Of a stretch of DNA of 64,000 bases, positions 63,054-64,000 are shown piece by piece (position 1 is the first letter of the stretch; every line of letters starts with the position of its first letter). The position numbers and the translations under genes were made by a program. Under the pieces are notes generated by a model. The model was given only the letters and a program-made list of their open reading frames with translations. It did no database searches and had not been told where the DNA came from. The DNA comes from Microvirga arvi (GTDB taxonomy: Bacteria > Pseudomonadota > Alphaproteobacteria > Rhizobiales > Beijerinckiaceae). Location of the stretch: NCBI RefSeq assembly GCF_016892765.1, contig NZ_JAFEMD010000022.1:1-64000 (forward strand). The letters are read 5' to 3'.

Positions 63054-64000
63054 TCATTCAGCAGGAAGGTCAGAAAGGGTATTGCCCTTTCTCGTTGCGT
63101 GTCGTCGCATCAGTCCGATGGAAGCCGCGACAGCGCCCAGCACCAAAGCCCCAGCGAGACCGCGCACCAACGACGCGGAGGCGGTGATCGCTTGAGATCG
63201 CGACGCAGGTGCGAAACGACCGCTGAGCCTCGCTTGGTCTTCAGCCGCCTCGAACAGATTGTCGGGCCGGCGCGCCGCGGGCTCGTGCGTCATCTGCCCG
63301 TCCCAGGCACGGCGGGCCATCAGGTGATCGAGAAGACCTGGAGCGGCCATGGTTCCCAGGATGGCTTTGATGGTGGGGCTGCCGACCCAGAGTTCCCGCG
63401 GCGCTTCGTAGGCCGCCCGGACGATCGCCTCCGCGGCGACCTGGGGATCGTGGATCGGAGGGACCGGCTGAAGCCGACGGGGCAGGCGGCTTCGCGCCCA
63501 ATCGAATTGCGGGGTGTTCACAGCCGGCAGGTGAACCATGGTCAGCCTGATCGGGCTGCTCTCGTGGATCAGTTCGCTGCGCAGCGAGTCCGTGAAGCCC
63601 CGCGCGGCCGCCTTGGCAGCGCAATAGGCGGACTGAAGCGGGATGGAACGGTAGGCGAGGGCAGAGCCGACCTGAACGATGGTTCCCGCTCCCTGCCGGC
63701 GCATGTGCTTCAACGCAGTCAACGTGCCGTGCACTTGGCCGAGATAGGTGACCTCCGTCACACGCTTGAACTCGGCGGGCGTGATCTCATCGACCGGTGC
63801 AAACACAGTCGCCATGGCGTTGTTGACCCAGACATCAATGCCGCCCCATGCAGCAATCACCTGATCGCCGGCCTCCACAACGGCGTCGGAGTCGGCGACG
63901 TCGACAGACAGGGTCAACGCCCTCCCACCAGCCTGCTCAACCTCACGCTTGGCATCCTCAAGCCCTTTGCGACCGCGAGCCAGCAAGGCAACGGACCAGC
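63054..64000 (-). CDS. SDR-family oxidoreductase with C-terminal membrane tail (5' end outside window)
   Basis: At least 314 residues, with the start missing. LSVDVADSDAVVEA, VNNAMATVFAPVDEI, QVGSALAYRSIPLQSAYCAAK (the Ser-Tyr-Lys site) identify a classical SDR. Near the end, GLAGALVLGAVAASIGLM is a likely membrane anchor, which is characteristic of a subgroup encoded next to stress genes in rhizobia. It is the first visible gene of the operon continuing into DUF2231 and GH15. The substrate is unknown. Confidence 0.88.
   Translation of the reverse strand, partial: WSVALLARGRKGLEDAKREVEQAGGRALTLSVDVADSDAVVEAGDQVIAAWGGIDVWVNNAMATVFAPVDEITPAEFKRVTEVTYLGQVHGTLTALKHMRRQGAGTIVQVGSALAYRSIPLQSAYCAAKAAARGFTDSLRSELIHESSPIRLTMVHLPAVNTPQFDWARSRLPRRLQPVPPIHDPQVAAEAIVRAAYEAPRELWVGSPTIKAILGTMAAPGLLDHLMARRAWDGQMTHEPAARRPDNLFEAAEDQARLSGRFAPASRSQAITASASLVRGLAGALVLGAVAASIGLMRRHATRKGNTLSDLPAE

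Overview
The window looks like a chromosome segment of an alphaproteobacterium of the order Hyphomicrobiales (Rhizobiales), possibly Methylobacteriaceae/Microvirga-like. The evidence is the GC-rich codon use, an HWE-family histidine kinase, an Aap-type general amino-acid importer, DUF1059, DUF2231 and DUF2945 proteins, and many ABC import operons beside GntR or Lrp regulators. The genus is inferred, not demonstrated. I found no tRNA, rRNA, CRISPR array, phage block or intact insertion sequence.

Layout. 1-2.6 kb: the tail of an unknown gene, an orphan membrane HWE histidine kinase and a DUF1059 protein. 2.7-8.5 kb: a sugar or sugar-acid module with a PfkB kinase, a GntR regulator and a DapA-like aldolase, divergent from a sugar ABC importer (binding protein and two permeases). 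8.8-12 kb: an SGNH hydrolase, a SAM methyltransferase and small hypothetical proteins. 12.2-18.4 kb: a secreted subtilase with a huge Gly/Asn-rich segment, a frameshifted (2Fe-2S) protein remnant, an exported Gfo/Idh oxidoreductase, an exported yellow/MRJP-like protein and a DUF2945 protein. 18.8-24.9 kb: an amino-acid or peptide catabolic cluster (binding protein, M20 hydrolase, Lrp regulator, class III aminotransferase, M81 peptidase). 25.3-28.4 kb: poorly known proteins, including a coiled-coil membrane protein and a secreted Gly-rich protein.

28.4-37.2 kb is the clearest functional island. It is an alginate-oligosaccharide uptake and degradation locus with a PL15 exo-lyase, an AlgQ-like binding protein with its calcium loop, AlgM1/AlgM2-like permeases, a GntR regulator, a divergent SDR that fits DEH reductase, and an exported PL5 alginate lyase. 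37.4-44.0 kb is a non-phosphorylating L-fucose locus: an RbsABC-type importer and fuconolactonase, divergent from an aldose dehydrogenase and the mutarotase FucU.

44.4-49.4 kb holds an Lrp regulator, a triple-fusion enzyme (APH-type kinase, M23 fold, class III aminotransferase) and an FAD amine oxidase. The block closes with a 58-bp perfect palindrome. 49.5-60.0 kb combines an Aap-like amino-acid importer lacking its ATPase with three amidohydrolases, a hydantoin/Asp-Glu racemase and a hydantoinase, suggesting breakdown of cyclic amides or N-heterocycles. 60.2-64 kb is a short operon of an SDR, a DUF2231 protein, a GH15 glycosidase and a membrane protein.

Overall this is a catabolic accessory region of a soil or plant-associated bacterium. 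Three of its four permease-containing ABC operons carry no ATPase gene and must use one encoded elsewhere.
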